From positions 248,001 to 312,000 of the forward strand of contig NZ_JAEK01000001.1 in assembly GCF_000518865.1 (NCBI RefSeq): a DNA stretch of 64,000 nucleotides, given 5' to 3'. The notes under the pieces were generated by a model that was not told where the DNA came from, searched no databases, and was given only the letters and a program-made list of their open reading frames with translations. Below, piece after piece: positions 8,088 to 17,197 of the stretch (position 1 is the first letter of the stretch; the number at the start of each line of letters is the position of its first letter). A program made the translations under genes and the position numbers. The DNA comes from Bacillus sp. J37. Its GTDB lineage: Bacteria; Bacillota; Bacilli; Bacillales; Bacillaceae.

Positions 8088-8927
8088 ATGGCTAAAAGAA
8101 CGAGAACTTCTAAAATTGATAAATGGATTAAAGAAGGTCGTGGCTCTGGAATAGGATCAGATTATAAGCCTTGGTTGTATATTCAAGACGTTTCTTCATC
8201 AGGTCGCTCAGGAAGACCGAAAGGAATTAAAACAGGAAGGCAATACGATTTCTTGTCTGATTTGGAACGATACTATTTTTATCTAGCTGAATATTCTGAT
8301 TTCGTTGTGGATATAAGAGAACAATTTCCTTTATTGCCGTTGGAAGAAACAATTGTTATTGCGGATGAATTAGGTATCGAACATCCAACTAATCCTAAGA
8401 ATGGTGAACTGAATGTGATGACCACGGATTTTTTATTGACTTTAGATAAAGGAAAAGGTGTGTCTGAAGTTGCTCGAACAATCAAGATGAAAGATGAATT
8501 ATTTAAAGAGCGAGTGCTTGAAAAGTTTGAGATTGAAAGAGAGTATTGGCAGCGAAGAAATATTGATTGGGCCATTGTAACTGATGAAGATATCCCAAAA
8601 ACATTAGCTCGAAATTTAAGTTATGTACATAGTCCTTATTATATTAAGGAGTATGATGTCTTCCGAGAAATGAATGAGAAACATATTGAGGAATTAGCAA
8701 TTTCATTAATGCAAAGGCTGTTAAATCAAACTAATAGTATTAGAGCAATTACGAATGAGTTTGAATTTGATACTCATTTGCCCTTTGGTAGTGGTTTGAC
8801 GTTATTTTATCATTTGATTGCTCAAAAAATTATACAAATCAACTTGTTAGAGGATTTGAATGTAGAACAGCCAATTAAAATTCAGTCTATTGATGAGAAT
8901 AGATTGAAACAGGTGAGATACGGATGA
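8088..8927 (+). CDS. tnsA: Tn7-like transposase endonuclease subunit TnsA
   Basis: 279 aa from the ATG at 8088, behind AAGGGG; the frame is open to 8049, but that part overlaps the hairpin. TnsA is a restriction-enzyme-like nuclease that cuts the 5' strands at the transposon ends, so that with TnsB the element leaves by cut-and-paste. Catalytic residues seen: Glu60 (SDLERYYF), Asp114 (MTTDFLL) and Lys133 (ARTIKMKDEL), close to E63, D114, K132 of E. coli TnsA. A C-terminal winged-helix part would contact TnsC. It overlaps tnsB by ATGA. Separate TnsA and intact residues argue for cut-and-paste rather than replicative transposition. Confidence 0.92.
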   Translation: MAKRTRTSKIDKWIKEGRGSGIGSDYKPWLYIQDVSSSGRSGRPKGIKTGRQYDFLSDLERYYFYLAEYSDFVVDIREQFPLLPLEETIVIADELGIEHPTNPKNGELNVMTTDFLLTLDKGKGVSEVARTIKMKDELFKERVLEKFEIEREYWQRRNIDWAIVTDEDIPKTLARNLSYVHSPYYIKEYDVFREMNEKHIEELAISLMQRLLNQTNSIRAITNEFEFDTHLPFGSGLTLFYHLIAQKIIQINLLEDLNVEQPIKIQSIDENRLKQVRYG

Positions 8928-11080
8928 TTTATATTAATCAAGTTTTTCAATATATTAACGATTCGAAACGAATGCGAGTAATTGAAATACAAGATACATA
9001 TGTTTATATCGTTGATATTGATGCTCATACATCAATGCCTAAGAGAGTACTTTATTCCACATTAGTTTCGGAAATAGAACAAAAATTATTATTAGTGATA
9101 GCTGATCCATTTGCTAGAGTGCTAGTTGATGACGAATTAACAGAAATTCAGATTCAAAAGCGTGAAGAAGATTGGCAGACAATTCAACAATACTGTTTAC
9201 CTTATATGGAAGAGTTACTACAAAAACGTGGACGAGAATTAAAGATTAATGCAATAGCAGGACAATTAGAAGTGACTCCAACAAAAGTAAAAAAACTACT
9301 TAGTCGCTATTGGCAGCGTGGTATGAATAAAAATTCTATGCTCCCTGATTATATTAACTCTGGTGGTAGAGGAAAAGAAAAAACATTGTCTAAAGAAAAA
9401 GTTGGTCGGCCAAGAAGAGTAACTGTTAGTGGGGAATATCAAACAGGTATTAATATCACGGAAGAAGTGAAGTTGCAGTTTGAGCATTCAATTAACAAGT
9501 ATTACCGAAAAACAAATAATTATTCTTTAAATGATGTTTATCATTTTATTTTACGTGATTTTTATTCAGATCGTTATAAAGAATATGGTGAAATGAAGTA
9601 TCGTGTATGGGAAGCTAATAGGATACCCTCTTACCATCAGTTTTACTACTGGTTTAAAAAGTTAGAGGATCCAAAAAAGGATATTCAATTCCGCAAAAGT
9701 GCCAAGGAATATGAGCTGAAATATCGTCCTCTTTTAAGTAATTCAAAATCAGAAACGATTGGTCCCGGTACTCGTTTTCAAATTGACGCTACAATTGCCG
9801 ATATTTATTTGGTAAGCTCACTTGATATAAATAGAATCATTGGCCGCCCCGTTATTTATGCTGTAATGGATGTCTACTCTCGAATAATAACAGGTTTATA
9901 TGTTGGTTTAGAAGGACCTTCGTGGTTAGGTGCAATGATGGCATTAGATAATATGGTCACTGATAAAGTAGATTTTTGTAGGAAATACAATATTGATATT
10001 GAAGAAGAACAATGGCCGACACATCACCTGCCTGAAATTATTATTGCTGACCGTGGGGAATTTGAGGGCTATTCTGTTGAAAACTTAATTAATAACCTAA
10101 ACATTACAATTGAAAATACAACGGCTTATCGTGGTGACTTAAAAGGGATTGTTGAACGTAAATTCCGTACACTGAATGAAAAAGTAAAACAAAAAGCTCC
10201 GGGAGCTATTCAAAAGGAATATCGTGAGCGTGGAGATCGAGACTATCGTTTAGATGCAACGTTAAATCTTAAAGAATTTACAGCAATTATTATCACATTA
10301 GTGTTACATCACAATCATAAAATCATTGAAAAATATCCAATGGAAAAAGAAATGATTGCTGATAGTATTGTGCCTACACCGATTAATCTTTGGAATTGGG
10401 GAATCAAAAATCGTAAAGGAAGATTAAGAACGGTTGATCGTAATATTTTGCGGTTAAATGTATTACCACGTGGAAAAGCAACGATTTCAAGAGCAGGTAT
10501 AAAGTTTAAGAACTTATTGTATGGATCAAGACAGGCATTAGAAGAACAATGGTACTTAAAATTAAAAAATAAAAGTATCGAGATCGTTTATGATCCTCGT
10601 AATGTAGAAAAAATTTATATTCCACATGATGATGGTATAAGTTTTGAAACCTGCAGCTTACTTGAACCAAGTTACCAATATAAACATGACATTTTAGAGG
10701 AAGTTATTTTCCAACAGCAATTAAGAAATGAACTTGAGGAAATTGAACGCTCCGAACAAATACAACTAACGATTAATACTGACACAATGCTAGAAGATAT
10801 CATTAATAAAGCTAAAAAGAAGAAAAAGCAATCACAGCATCAACCTACAAGTAAGAGAGAAAGGCTAGCATCGATTAGAGATAATAAAGCAATAGAAAAG
10901 GAACTTCACCGTCAACTAGAACAATTTGATTTAGAGTCTGAACTAGTTGATCAAAAAGGCTCAGTGATTGATTTTGCAACAAAAGGAAAAATTGAAGAAG
11001 ATACACCTAAAAAATCAACCTCACGTTTAATGGATAAATTACGAAAGAAGCGAGATGAGGAATTTGAAAAAGATAAATAA
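8924..11080 (+). CDS. tnsB: Tn7-like DDE transposase TnsB
   Basis: 718 aa. TnsB binds the end repeats and makes the 3' cuts and strand transfer. The RNase H-fold triad is Asp288 (RFQIDATIAD), Asp376 (IIIADRGEFEGY) and Glu411 (GIVERKF). The spacings of 88 and 35 residues are those of E. coli TnsB (D273, D361, E396). Residues about 90-260 carry the DNA-binding helical domains. The C-terminal about 120 residues are charged (IINKAKKKKKQSQHQ) and probably hold the tail that engages TnsC. It is coupled to tnsA (ATGA) and overlaps tnsC by 26 bp. Confidence 0.95.
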   Translation: MIYINQVFQYINDSKRMRVIEIQDTYVYIVDIDAHTSMPKRVLYSTLVSEIEQKLLLVIADPFARVLVDDELTEIQIQKREEDWQTIQQYCLPYMEELLQKRGRELKINAIAGQLEVTPTKVKKLLSRYWQRGMNKNSMLPDYINSGGRGKEKTLSKEKVGRPRRVTVSGEYQTGINITEEVKLQFEHSINKYYRKTNNYSLNDVYHFILRDFYSDRYKEYGEMKYRVWEANRIPSYHQFYYWFKKLEDPKKDIQFRKSAKEYELKYRPLLSNSKSETIGPGTRFQIDATIADIYLVSSLDINRIIGRPVIYAVMDVYSRIITGLYVGLEGPSWLGAMMALDNMVTDKVDFCRKYNIDIEEEQWPTHHLPEIIIADRGEFEGYSVENLINNLNITIENTTAYRGDLKGIVERKFRTLNEKVKQKAPGAIQKEYRERGDRDYRLDATLNLKEFTAIIITLVLHHNHKIIEKYPMEKEMIADSIVPTPINLWNWGIKNRKGRLRTVDRNILRLNVLPRGKATISRAGIKFKNLLYGSRQALEEQWYLKLKNKSIEIVYDPRNVEKIYIPHDDGISFETCSLLEPSYQYKHDILEEVIFQQQLRNELEEIERSEQIQLTINTDTMLEDIINKAKKKKKQSQHQPTSKRERLASIRDNKAIEKELHRQLEQFDLESELVDQKGSVIDFATKGKIEEDTPKKSTSRLMDKLRKKRDEEFEKDK

Positions 11081-12743
11081 TCTAGTTCTAAAAGGTGACT
11101 TTGAAGAGGCAGATTATAAGGAACAAGCTTTGTCTGAGTATAGTAATAATCCATTTATAGAGGCTCTTCCACTGATTTTTAGCGAAGATGATGTACTTGA
11201 TAGATTCATGGTCACACCACGCATTACCGAGCAAGATAAACTAAGTGAGACAAATATCCGATACCATGTACTGAAACGTGTTAAAAATTTCATTCAACCA
11301 TTGCCAATTCATTTTGAAGTAGAACGCCGATTATCAACTTTAATTCGTAGAGGTTACTTAGCACGTAATCCTTTAGATAAATCCTTTTTTGGACGTATTC
11401 GGGTATTGCACGAGCTGCGTGAAGATGAGAAAGAGGCTCATAGATATATTGATGAACGGCTCAACTATATACGATCTACGGCTGATAGCCTAGCAATTAT
11501 TGGCATTTCTGGTATTGGTAAAACAACTGCGATTGAGCGATTGTTATCAATGTATCCCCAAGTCATAAAGCATGAATTATACAAAGATCAGTTTTTTAAT
11601 CGTACTCAAATTGTTTGGTTAAAAATAGATTGTCCTTATGATGGAAGCTTATCAACATTATGCAAAAGTTTTTTTAAAGCAATTGATGATTTGCTAGGTA
11701 CTCACTATTTAGAGAAGTTTGGGTATTTCCAACGAGTGACATCAACAATGCTATTATATATGACTTCACTTGCAAGTTTATATGGTATTGGTGTGTTGGT
11801 CATTGATGAACTCCAGCATCTCTTAAATTCCAAACATGAACAGGAGGAAATGTTGAACTTCTTTGTTACATTGTCCAATACAGTAGGAATACCAACAGTA
11901 TTAATTGGAACCTCAAAGGCACAATTATTGTTTAAAGGAAACTTCCGCCAAGCACGTCGAGCAGCAAGTGATGGATCAATTATCTGGGACCGAATGGCAG
12001 AAAACAGCGAGGAATGGGAATTTTTTTTAGAAACACTTTGGAATATGCAATGTTTAAAAGAACACACAGAGCTGTCTGACGAGCTTAAAAAAGCCTTTTA
12101 TGATGAGTGTCAAGGCATTACTGCAGTGGCTGTGAATTTATTTATTCTTGTACAAGAACGAGTGTTATTTGATGAAACGAATATAGATGAGAAAATAACT
12201 CCACAGGTGATAAGACAAACAGCAAAGGTAGATATGAAAATTATCCAGCCAATGCTTAATGCTATTCGTAAAAATAATATAAAAGCGATGTACAAATATG
12301 AGGATATTATGATTAATCTTGACGATCTAATGATTAATCATAAGAAAGGTACTGAATATGAAGGTAGAGTAAAAGATGCGATGAAAGAACGCTTAAACAC
12401 ATTAAATTATAAGCGTCGTGATACGATTGAAAATTTGAGTGTTGAAGTATCTGCATTGGGGATTTTTAATACTTTGGATGTAAATGACATACGGAAATTA
12501 GTGACAAAGGCCGTTGAAAAACAACCTATTGATATAGAATATAATCAATTGAAGTTGCTTGTTATTCAACAAGCTATGGAAATGAATCAAAAACAGCTTC
12601 AGAAGGTTATTTCAAAAGAAAAACAATTAAGCAATTTGCCGTTACTAACTATTAGAGAAAAAGCTTTGGCAAAGAAAAAACATCCGTATGATTATTTAAA
12701 ACAAAGTAATTTTATTCGAGATCCAATTAGCGAACTATTCTAA
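11055..12743 (+). CDS. tnsC: Tn7-like AAA+ regulator TnsC
   Basis: 562 aa. TnsC is the ATP-dependent matchmaker that links the target-selection protein to the TnsAB transposase and sets target immunity. Walker A is at 150-157 (GISGIGKT) and Walker B at 246-252 (GVLVIDE, then LQHLL). The following VTLSNTVGIPTVLIGTSKA region holds the sensor. N- and C-terminal extensions beyond the AAA+ core match the long TnsC of Tn7 rather than short Mu-B-like forms, and fit the presence of TnsA and a long TnsD. The start overlaps the end of tnsB, so translation is probably coupled. Confidence 0.93.
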   Translation: MRNLKKINNLVLKGDFEEADYKEQALSEYSNNPFIEALPLIFSEDDVLDRFMVTPRITEQDKLSETNIRYHVLKRVKNFIQPLPIHFEVERRLSTLIRRGYLARNPLDKSFFGRIRVLHELREDEKEAHRYIDERLNYIRSTADSLAIIGISGIGKTTAIERLLSMYPQVIKHELYKDQFFNRTQIVWLKIDCPYDGSLSTLCKSFFKAIDDLLGTHYLEKFGYFQRVTSTMLLYMTSLASLYGIGVLVIDELQHLLNSKHEQEEMLNFFVTLSNTVGIPTVLIGTSKAQLLFKGNFRQARRAASDGSIIWDRMAENSEEWEFFLETLWNMQCLKEHTELSDELKKAFYDECQGITAVAVNLFILVQERVLFDETNIDEKITPQVIRQTAKVDMKIIQPMLNAIRKNNIKAMYKYEDIMINLDDLMINHKKGTEYEGRVKDAMKERLNTLNYKRRDTIENLSVEVSALGIFNTLDVNDIRKLVTKAVEKQPIDIEYNQLKLLVIQQAMEMNQKQLQKVISKEKQLSNLPLLTIREKALAKKKHPYDYLKQSNFIRDPISELF

Positions 12744-12778
12744 ACTGTAAATTTTTAATAAAAAGTGAGGTGATCAAT

Positions 12779-14809
12779 TTGCTCCCGTTTTTTACCGATC
12801 CTTACCCAGATGAATTGATCTATTCTGCTATCAGCCGCTATCATTTTTATAGTAGTAATATCAGTTTTGTAGAAACATTGGAGGAATTATTCCAAAGTCG
12901 AAGTATTGTACCGAGTATAGAATTTGGTAGTCATTTTTCTATCTTGGTACAAAATTTGGGAAGTAATTATTCAGTTGAAAGTCTATTAGCTAATAATACA
13001 ATATATCCTTATTTCGCACCATTCACTACTGTTGAACGACAAAAGAAAGTGTTCGAAGATGTGCATACCAATGGACAAGGCATACATGGTAGATTAGGAA
13101 TTTCCGGAGGAAAGATTCCTAGAAAACAAGGGTTATATTACTGTTCAATGTGTGCTGACAATGATATTAAAATTTACGACGAACCATATATTCACCGTGA
13201 GCATCAACTACAAGGTATTGATTATTGCCCGCACCATGAATTGATGCTAAAGAAGTATCCTGTTGATTATAAAGAATTTAGCAGACATGGGTATATAAGG
13301 TTTGATGAAAGACTAATGGATTTATCAAGTTTACAGGAAACTGAATCCAGTGAATTCAAAGTGGTACAAGTTAAATTAGCCAAAATGGCGTATCGATTAC
13401 TGCAAATGCCAATTAACCAATTATCAGTAGAAAAAGTATTTTTAAAATATAGAACGCTACTGAGAGAAAATAATTGGTTAATGACAAATACTAGACTAAA
13501 AAGAGAAGAACTTTTTAGAGCCTTTAAATCAAAGTTTCCACAAGGTTTTTTAGAAAAGCATGAGTCATTAGTAACAATTGAAGGACAAAACCAATGGTTG
13601 CAAATAATGCTTACTAACTATTTAAGAAGTAGTGTGCATCCATTTCGACATTTACTTTTACTGTATTTCTTTGATCAAGATATAGACTCGTTCCTAGAAT
13701 TAAAAGGTGATGAAGGCCCATTTGGGAGTGGACCGTGGCCTTGTTTGAATAAGGCTGCCAAGCATTATAAAACTTTGGTAATATCGGAGGTAGAAATAAA
13801 AACTAGAGATAAAGTTCTAATTGGAAAATTTTCATGTTCGTGTGGTTTTGAATATACAAGGATAGGACCAGACAAGACTGAGGAAGATAAGTGGCGTAAA
13901 AGTCGAATATTAGCTTATGGAAAATCATGGGAAAAGAAGTTTGAAAAGTTAGTAGCTTTGAATGTAAGTCGTGAAAAAATTGCATTAGAGCTAGATGTAA
14001 GTCTAAAGACAATTTATAATCGAATTGCTATTAAAGTAAAATCCCCAGAACTCACAGAAAAATATCGTGAAGAATTATTAGAGTGGCGAGAGAAATTCCC
14101 GAATGCTAACCGAAAGCAATTTCAAACCGAGTTAAAGAAAACTTTTACTTATTTATATAATCATGATAGAGAATGGCTTGATGCCAATTTCCCTTCAAAA
14201 CGTGATACCCTGCATACACCGAATAATCCAAATGTTACTTTAAAAAATAATACTGAAAACCGTATTGAATACTATCGTTCCTTGTTATCAGATGCAATAA
14301 AGGAATGCCCTGATGTTACGAGAACACAGCTAAGGCTAAAATTCCAAAGAGCATATAAGTATCTATCTGAAAATGATAAAGAATGGTTCGATGCTAATTT
14401 ACCTCAGACACGTCAGGCAACAACGATAACAAATGCTACTGACTGGGAACTCCGCGATCAAGAATATTACCAAAAAATAAAGGAAGTTTATCCAGAATTA
14501 ATAGCATTAGAAAAGCCAGTTAGAATAACAGGTACTTTATTTAGCAAACGATTAAATATATTCAACCTCGCAATTAAAAGTTATGTGGAAAAACTACCAC
14601 AGACTAACAAGTTACTTAATGAAATTACAGAAACAGTTCAAGAGTTTCAAATTCGCCGTTGTTGCATAGTGATAGATCGAATGTTAGAAGAAGATAATGC
14701 CGTGAGATTTGAGAAATTGAGGGAATCTTGTGCGATAGAATCTAAGAATTTTAAAAAAATAAAACCTTATTTAGAAGAATATATAAGTAAGAGGCAAAAG
14801 AATGTTTAA
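12779..14809 (+). CDS. tnsD: TniQ/TnsD-family target-selection protein, long form
   Basis: 676 aa from the TTG at 12779, six bases after GAGGTG; a GTG at 12770 lies inside that SD. The N-terminus LPFFTDPYPDELIYSAISRY is the TniQ signature. A zinc-finger follows (YYCSMCADND ... HREHQLQGIDYCPHHELML), then a second Cys pair (CSCGFEY). Near residues 395-420 there is an HTH (REKIALELDVSLKTIYNRI). The C-terminal part holds two copies of a 40-45-residue unit (EWREKFPNANRKQFQTELKK ... EWLDANFPS; AIKECPDVTRTQLRLKFQRA ... EWFDANLPQ). Such long TnsD proteins recognise one chromosomal site. The site here is probably the 3' end of nrdJ. Confidence 0.9.
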   Translation: MLPFFTDPYPDELIYSAISRYHFYSSNISFVETLEELFQSRSIVPSIEFGSHFSILVQNLGSNYSVESLLANNTIYPYFAPFTTVERQKKVFEDVHTNGQGIHGRLGISGGKIPRKQGLYYCSMCADNDIKIYDEPYIHREHQLQGIDYCPHHELMLKKYPVDYKEFSRHGYIRFDERLMDLSSLQETESSEFKVVQVKLAKMAYRLLQMPINQLSVEKVFLKYRTLLRENNWLMTNTRLKREELFRAFKSKFPQGFLEKHESLVTIEGQNQWLQIMLTNYLRSSVHPFRHLLLLYFFDQDIDSFLELKGDEGPFGSGPWPCLNKAAKHYKTLVISEVEIKTRDKVLIGKFSCSCGFEYTRIGPDKTEEDKWRKSRILAYGKSWEKKFEKLVALNVSREKIALELDVSLKTIYNRIAIKVKSPELTEKYREELLEWREKFPNANRKQFQTELKKTFTYLYNHDREWLDANFPSKRDTLHTPNNPNVTLKNNTENRIEYYRSLLSDAIKECPDVTRTQLRLKFQRAYKYLSENDKEWFDANLPQTRQATTITNATDWELRDQEYYQKIKEVYPELIALEKPVRITGTLFSKRLNIFNLAIKSYVEKLPQTNKLLNEITETVQEFQIRRCCIVIDRMLEEDNAVRFEKLRESCAIESKNFKKIKPYLEEYISKRQKNV

Positions 14810-14855
14810 AATAAAAAAATAGATGAAATGGACAGCCCCAAATTGCATTTATCTT

Positions 14856-14888
14856 TGTTCCGCAATCGGGCCAGATTGTTGAGGAAGC
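14856..14888. repeat. Imperfect direct repeat flanking the cargo, copy 1
   Basis: TTCCGCAATCGGGCC ... TTGTTGAGGA here matches TTCCATAATCGGGCC ... TTGTTGAAGA at 20226-20255 with a 1-nt length difference. AAAATGATT is shared a little further on in both. Confidence 0.6.
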
Positions 14889-15067
14889 TTGACTTTTAAA
14901 ATGATTGCAAAGGATTCTGAAGGATGAAATTTTGGGCGTTGTGTTAACAGTGTATCATGTTAAAAATTTTGTTCTAACTTGTTTTTCAGTGATAATAAGT
15001 GAAGTAACGCATGAATATTCGTTGGCTATAGATTATGAAAACTAGTTGTTGTTAAGCCTATATTTTC

Positions 15068-15131
15068 TTACAAAAATGTAATGTCCATGTAATCAAATTC
15101 GATAGTTACAAAATCCTATATTTTTTACAAT
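15068..15131 (+). promoter_or_regulatory. BceR/YxdJ-type operator and promoter for the regulator operon
   Basis: TTACA-AAAA-TGTAA (15068-15081) is an inverted repeat of the type bound by BceR-like regulators. The same arrangement recurs at 17101-17114 before the transporter genes. A -10-like TACAAT is near 15126. This suggests autoregulation of the two-component genes. Confidence 0.55.
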
Positions 15132-15170
15132 AAAATCAATAAGTTGTTAAAAATAAAGGAGAGATGATAA

Positions 15171-15263
15171 ATGAAGAAGCTTTTCGTAATAATGATTACC
15201 ATTGTTGAGGTACTTGTAGATGGAAAGCGAGTAGCAGCAGAATTAAATGATCAAATGTGCTAA
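15171..15263 (+). CDS. Small ORF, 30 aa, leader of the regulator operon
   Basis: ATG with a near-perfect SD (AAAGGAGAG, 7 nt upstream), 31 codons to TAA. The peptide starts MKKLFVIMITIVEVLV (basic then hydrophobic, like a signal or membrane segment) and ends with a cysteine (ELNDQMC). I do not recognise it. It lies between the BceR-type operator and the response regulator, so it should be co-transcribed. It could be a real small membrane peptide, a leader, or the stump of a truncated yxeA-like gene. Confidence 0.4.
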   Translation: MKKLFVIMITIVEVLVDGKRVAAELNDQMC

Positions 15264-15335
15264 AGTATCAGAGGGATAACCTTTTATCTTCCCTCTTTAC
15301 ATAGATTGAAATAAGCCGAATAGGAGTCATATTTT

Positions 15336-16037
15336 ATGAAAAAAATCATGATTGTAGAAGATAATGACGACCTTCGTTCCCTTTTAACAGAACATCTAGA
15401 GAAATTTGGATATAGAACAGTTTCTCTAGATGAGTTTGATGCTATTTTAGATAAGTTTCTAGAGGAAGAACCTGATTTAGTCTTGTTAGATATTAACCTG
15501 CCTTCTTTTGACGGTTTTTATTGGTGCAGGCAGATTCGCCAGCATTCCACCTGTCCGATCATTTTTATATCTGCACGTGAAGGTACAATGGATCAGATTA
15601 TGGCATTAGAAAATGGGGCAGATGACTATATCACTAAACCCTTTTCCTATGAAATGGTAATTGCTAAGATTAAGAGCCATTTGCGCCGAGCCTATGGGGA
15701 ATATGCTCCTGCTCAAGGTGAACGAGTGGTTGCTTTTCATGGATTAGCCTATTTACCAGAAAGAATGGAACTTAGATTTCGATCACAATCCATCGAGGTT
15801 TCAAAAAAAGAAGCGTTGCTTTTAGAAGTATTATTAGAGCGTGGAGAAAAAGTGACGAGTAGAGACCGATTGATTGAAAAAATGTGGAATACGGATATGT
15901 TTGTTGATGAAAATACGTTGAATGTATATATTACACGAGTTAGAAAACGGCTTTCTGAGCTTGGAATTCATGATGCGATTGAAACTGTTCGTGGTGCAGG
16001 ATATAGAATGAGGAATACTTGGGAGGGTACAGAATGA
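15336..16037 (+). CDS. yxdJ: OmpR-family response regulator, BceR/YxdJ-like
   Basis: 233 aa. The receiver domain (1-115) has acidic residues EDNDD at 8-12, phosphoacceptor Asp52 (LLDINLPSFDG) and the KPFSYEM lysine. A winged-helix OmpR domain follows (135-230; VSKKEALLLEVLLE ... TLNVYITRVRKRL ... IETVRGAGYRM). Such regulators are activated by an intramembrane-sensing kinase and switch on the adjacent peptide-resistance ABC transporter. The length agrees with B. subtilis YxdJ (229 aa). The start overlap with the kinase is ATGA. Probable targets are the TTACA-N4-TGTAA sites at 15068 and 17101. Confidence 0.88.
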   Translation: MKKIMIVEDNDDLRSLLTEHLEKFGYRTVSLDEFDAILDKFLEEEPDLVLLDINLPSFDGFYWCRQIRQHSTCPIIFISAREGTMDQIMALENGADDYITKPFSYEMVIAKIKSHLRRAYGEYAPAQGERVVAFHGLAYLPERMELRFRSQSIEVSKKEALLLEVLLERGEKVTSRDRLIEKMWNTDMFVDENTLNVYITRVRKRLSELGIHDAIETVRGAGYRMRNTWEGTE

Positions 16038-17023
16038 AATTGTTTCTGCGTTCACATCTGTCCCTTTTTTTTATTACTTTTTTACAGGGAATATTTGTTT
16101 TTTGCTATTACTGGTTTTTAGGTTTCCAAGAGTTAGATCATTTGTTCTATGTTTTTATGATACAGATAATATCTATCTGTCTCTATCTAGTATATCGGTG
16201 GATACAAGATGCTAAGCTATATCGTTGGGTACAAGAACATCAAAACGGGGAATTATATGTTCCGTCTTTGGGGAAAAGCGTACTAGGTGAATCCCTTTAT
16301 GATAGGCAGCGAATAATTGCACAGTCATATGAAAACAAATTACATAAAGTACAATCAGACTTAAATGAGAGAATAACCTTTATAAATCAATGGGTTCATC
16401 AAATGAAAACTCCTTTATCTGTTATCCATTTGATGATTCAAGACCATGACGAAGAATTATTTCAACACATTCGAAAGGAATTATATCGCTTAGAAGATGG
16501 ATTGAAAACCGTTTTGTATTCGTCAAGGCTGTCTCTGTTTGAAAAGGACTACTCTATTGAAAAAGTCCCTCTTCAGAGTTTTATAGATGAAATAATCATG
16601 GAAAACAAAAGATTATTTATTCAATATAAAATCTTCCCCAAAAAGTTGTTCTCAGAAGAGACCTTGTTTGTGTATTCAGACAAGAAATGGTTACAATTTG
16701 CTATCGGCCAAATTATTTCTAATGCAGCAAAATATTCTGCTAATAAAAGTGATACATTAATATTTCGTATAGAAAAACATGGACAATGTATTTTACTGGA
16801 AATTCAGGACTTTGGGGTTGGAATTCCTTCGCAAGATATTAGAAGAGTTTTTGACCCCTATTTTACTGGGAGAAATGGCAGACTATTTCATGAGTCAACC
16901 GGAATGGGGCTATATTTAATAAAAGAAATAATGAGCAAGCTCCAGCACGAAATAAAATTGGAGTCAGAAGTAGGACAAGGTACGACTTTCAAAATCTATT
17001 TTTCGGAATATGCAGCCGAATAG
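16034..17023 (+). CDS. yxdK: Intramembrane-sensing histidine kinase, BceS/YxdK-like
   Basis: 329 aa from the ATG at 16034, which overlaps the regulator stop. Two membrane helices (about 9-29 and 37-56) are joined by a very short outer loop. This is the hallmark of kinases that have no sensor domain of their own and read the state of their partner ABC transporter. The H-box is FINQWVHQMKTPLSVIHL with His122. The ATPase domain has QIISNAAKYS (N-box), QDFGVGI and STGMGLYLIKEI (G-boxes). B. subtilis YxdK is 325 aa. The inferred stimulus is cationic antimicrobial peptide handling. Confidence 0.88.
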   Translation: MKLFLRSHLSLFFITFLQGIFVFCYYWFLGFQELDHLFYVFMIQIISICLYLVYRWIQDAKLYRWVQEHQNGELYVPSLGKSVLGESLYDRQRIIAQSYENKLHKVQSDLNERITFINQWVHQMKTPLSVIHLMIQDHDEELFQHIRKELYRLEDGLKTVLYSSRLSLFEKDYSIEKVPLQSFIDEIIMENKRLFIQYKIFPKKLFSEETLFVYSDKKWLQFAIGQIISNAAKYSANKSDTLIFRIEKHGQCILLEIQDFGVGIPSQDIRRVFDPYFTGRNGRLFHESTGMGLYLIKEIMSKLQHEIKLESEVGQGTTFKIYFSEYAAE

Positions 17024-17052
17024 GGCCTAATGTAAAAAGAAATAATGAGAAG

Positions 17053-17088
17053 ACCTTACCTAACTAAAAATAGAGGTAGGGTTTTTTG
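17053..17088 (+). terminator. Terminator after the kinase gene
   Basis: ACCTTACCT / AGGTAGGGT stem, then GTTTTTTG. It separates regulator and transporter transcription units, as in B. subtilis yxd and bce loci. Confidence 0.7.
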
Positions 17089-17100
17089 TTGCTCTATTTC

Positions 17101-17139
17101 TTACAAAAGTGTAAGGCTAGTTTAAGGTAGTTCTATTTT
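17101..17139 (+). promoter_or_regulatory. BceR/YxdJ-type operator and promoter of the transporter operon
   Basis: TTACA-AAAG-TGTAA (17101-17114) repeats the arrangement seen at 15068, with a -10-like TATTTT at 17134-17139. There is no good -35, as expected for an activated promoter. Confidence 0.6.
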
Positions 17140-17197
17140 AATGCATTTATATCTCTTATACAATGAATACACAATCAAATACGAAGGAGGCCATAAA

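Larger units (their letters stand above)
14810..15170. other. Non-coding junction between tns genes and cargo
   Basis: No gene is supported here. It holds the first copy of a repeat found again near the far end (14856-14888), an ACTTTTAAAATGATT stretch like the interior TnsB-type site at 20276-20290, and the cargo promoter at 15068-15131. No terminator for tnsD was seen. Confidence 0.6.
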
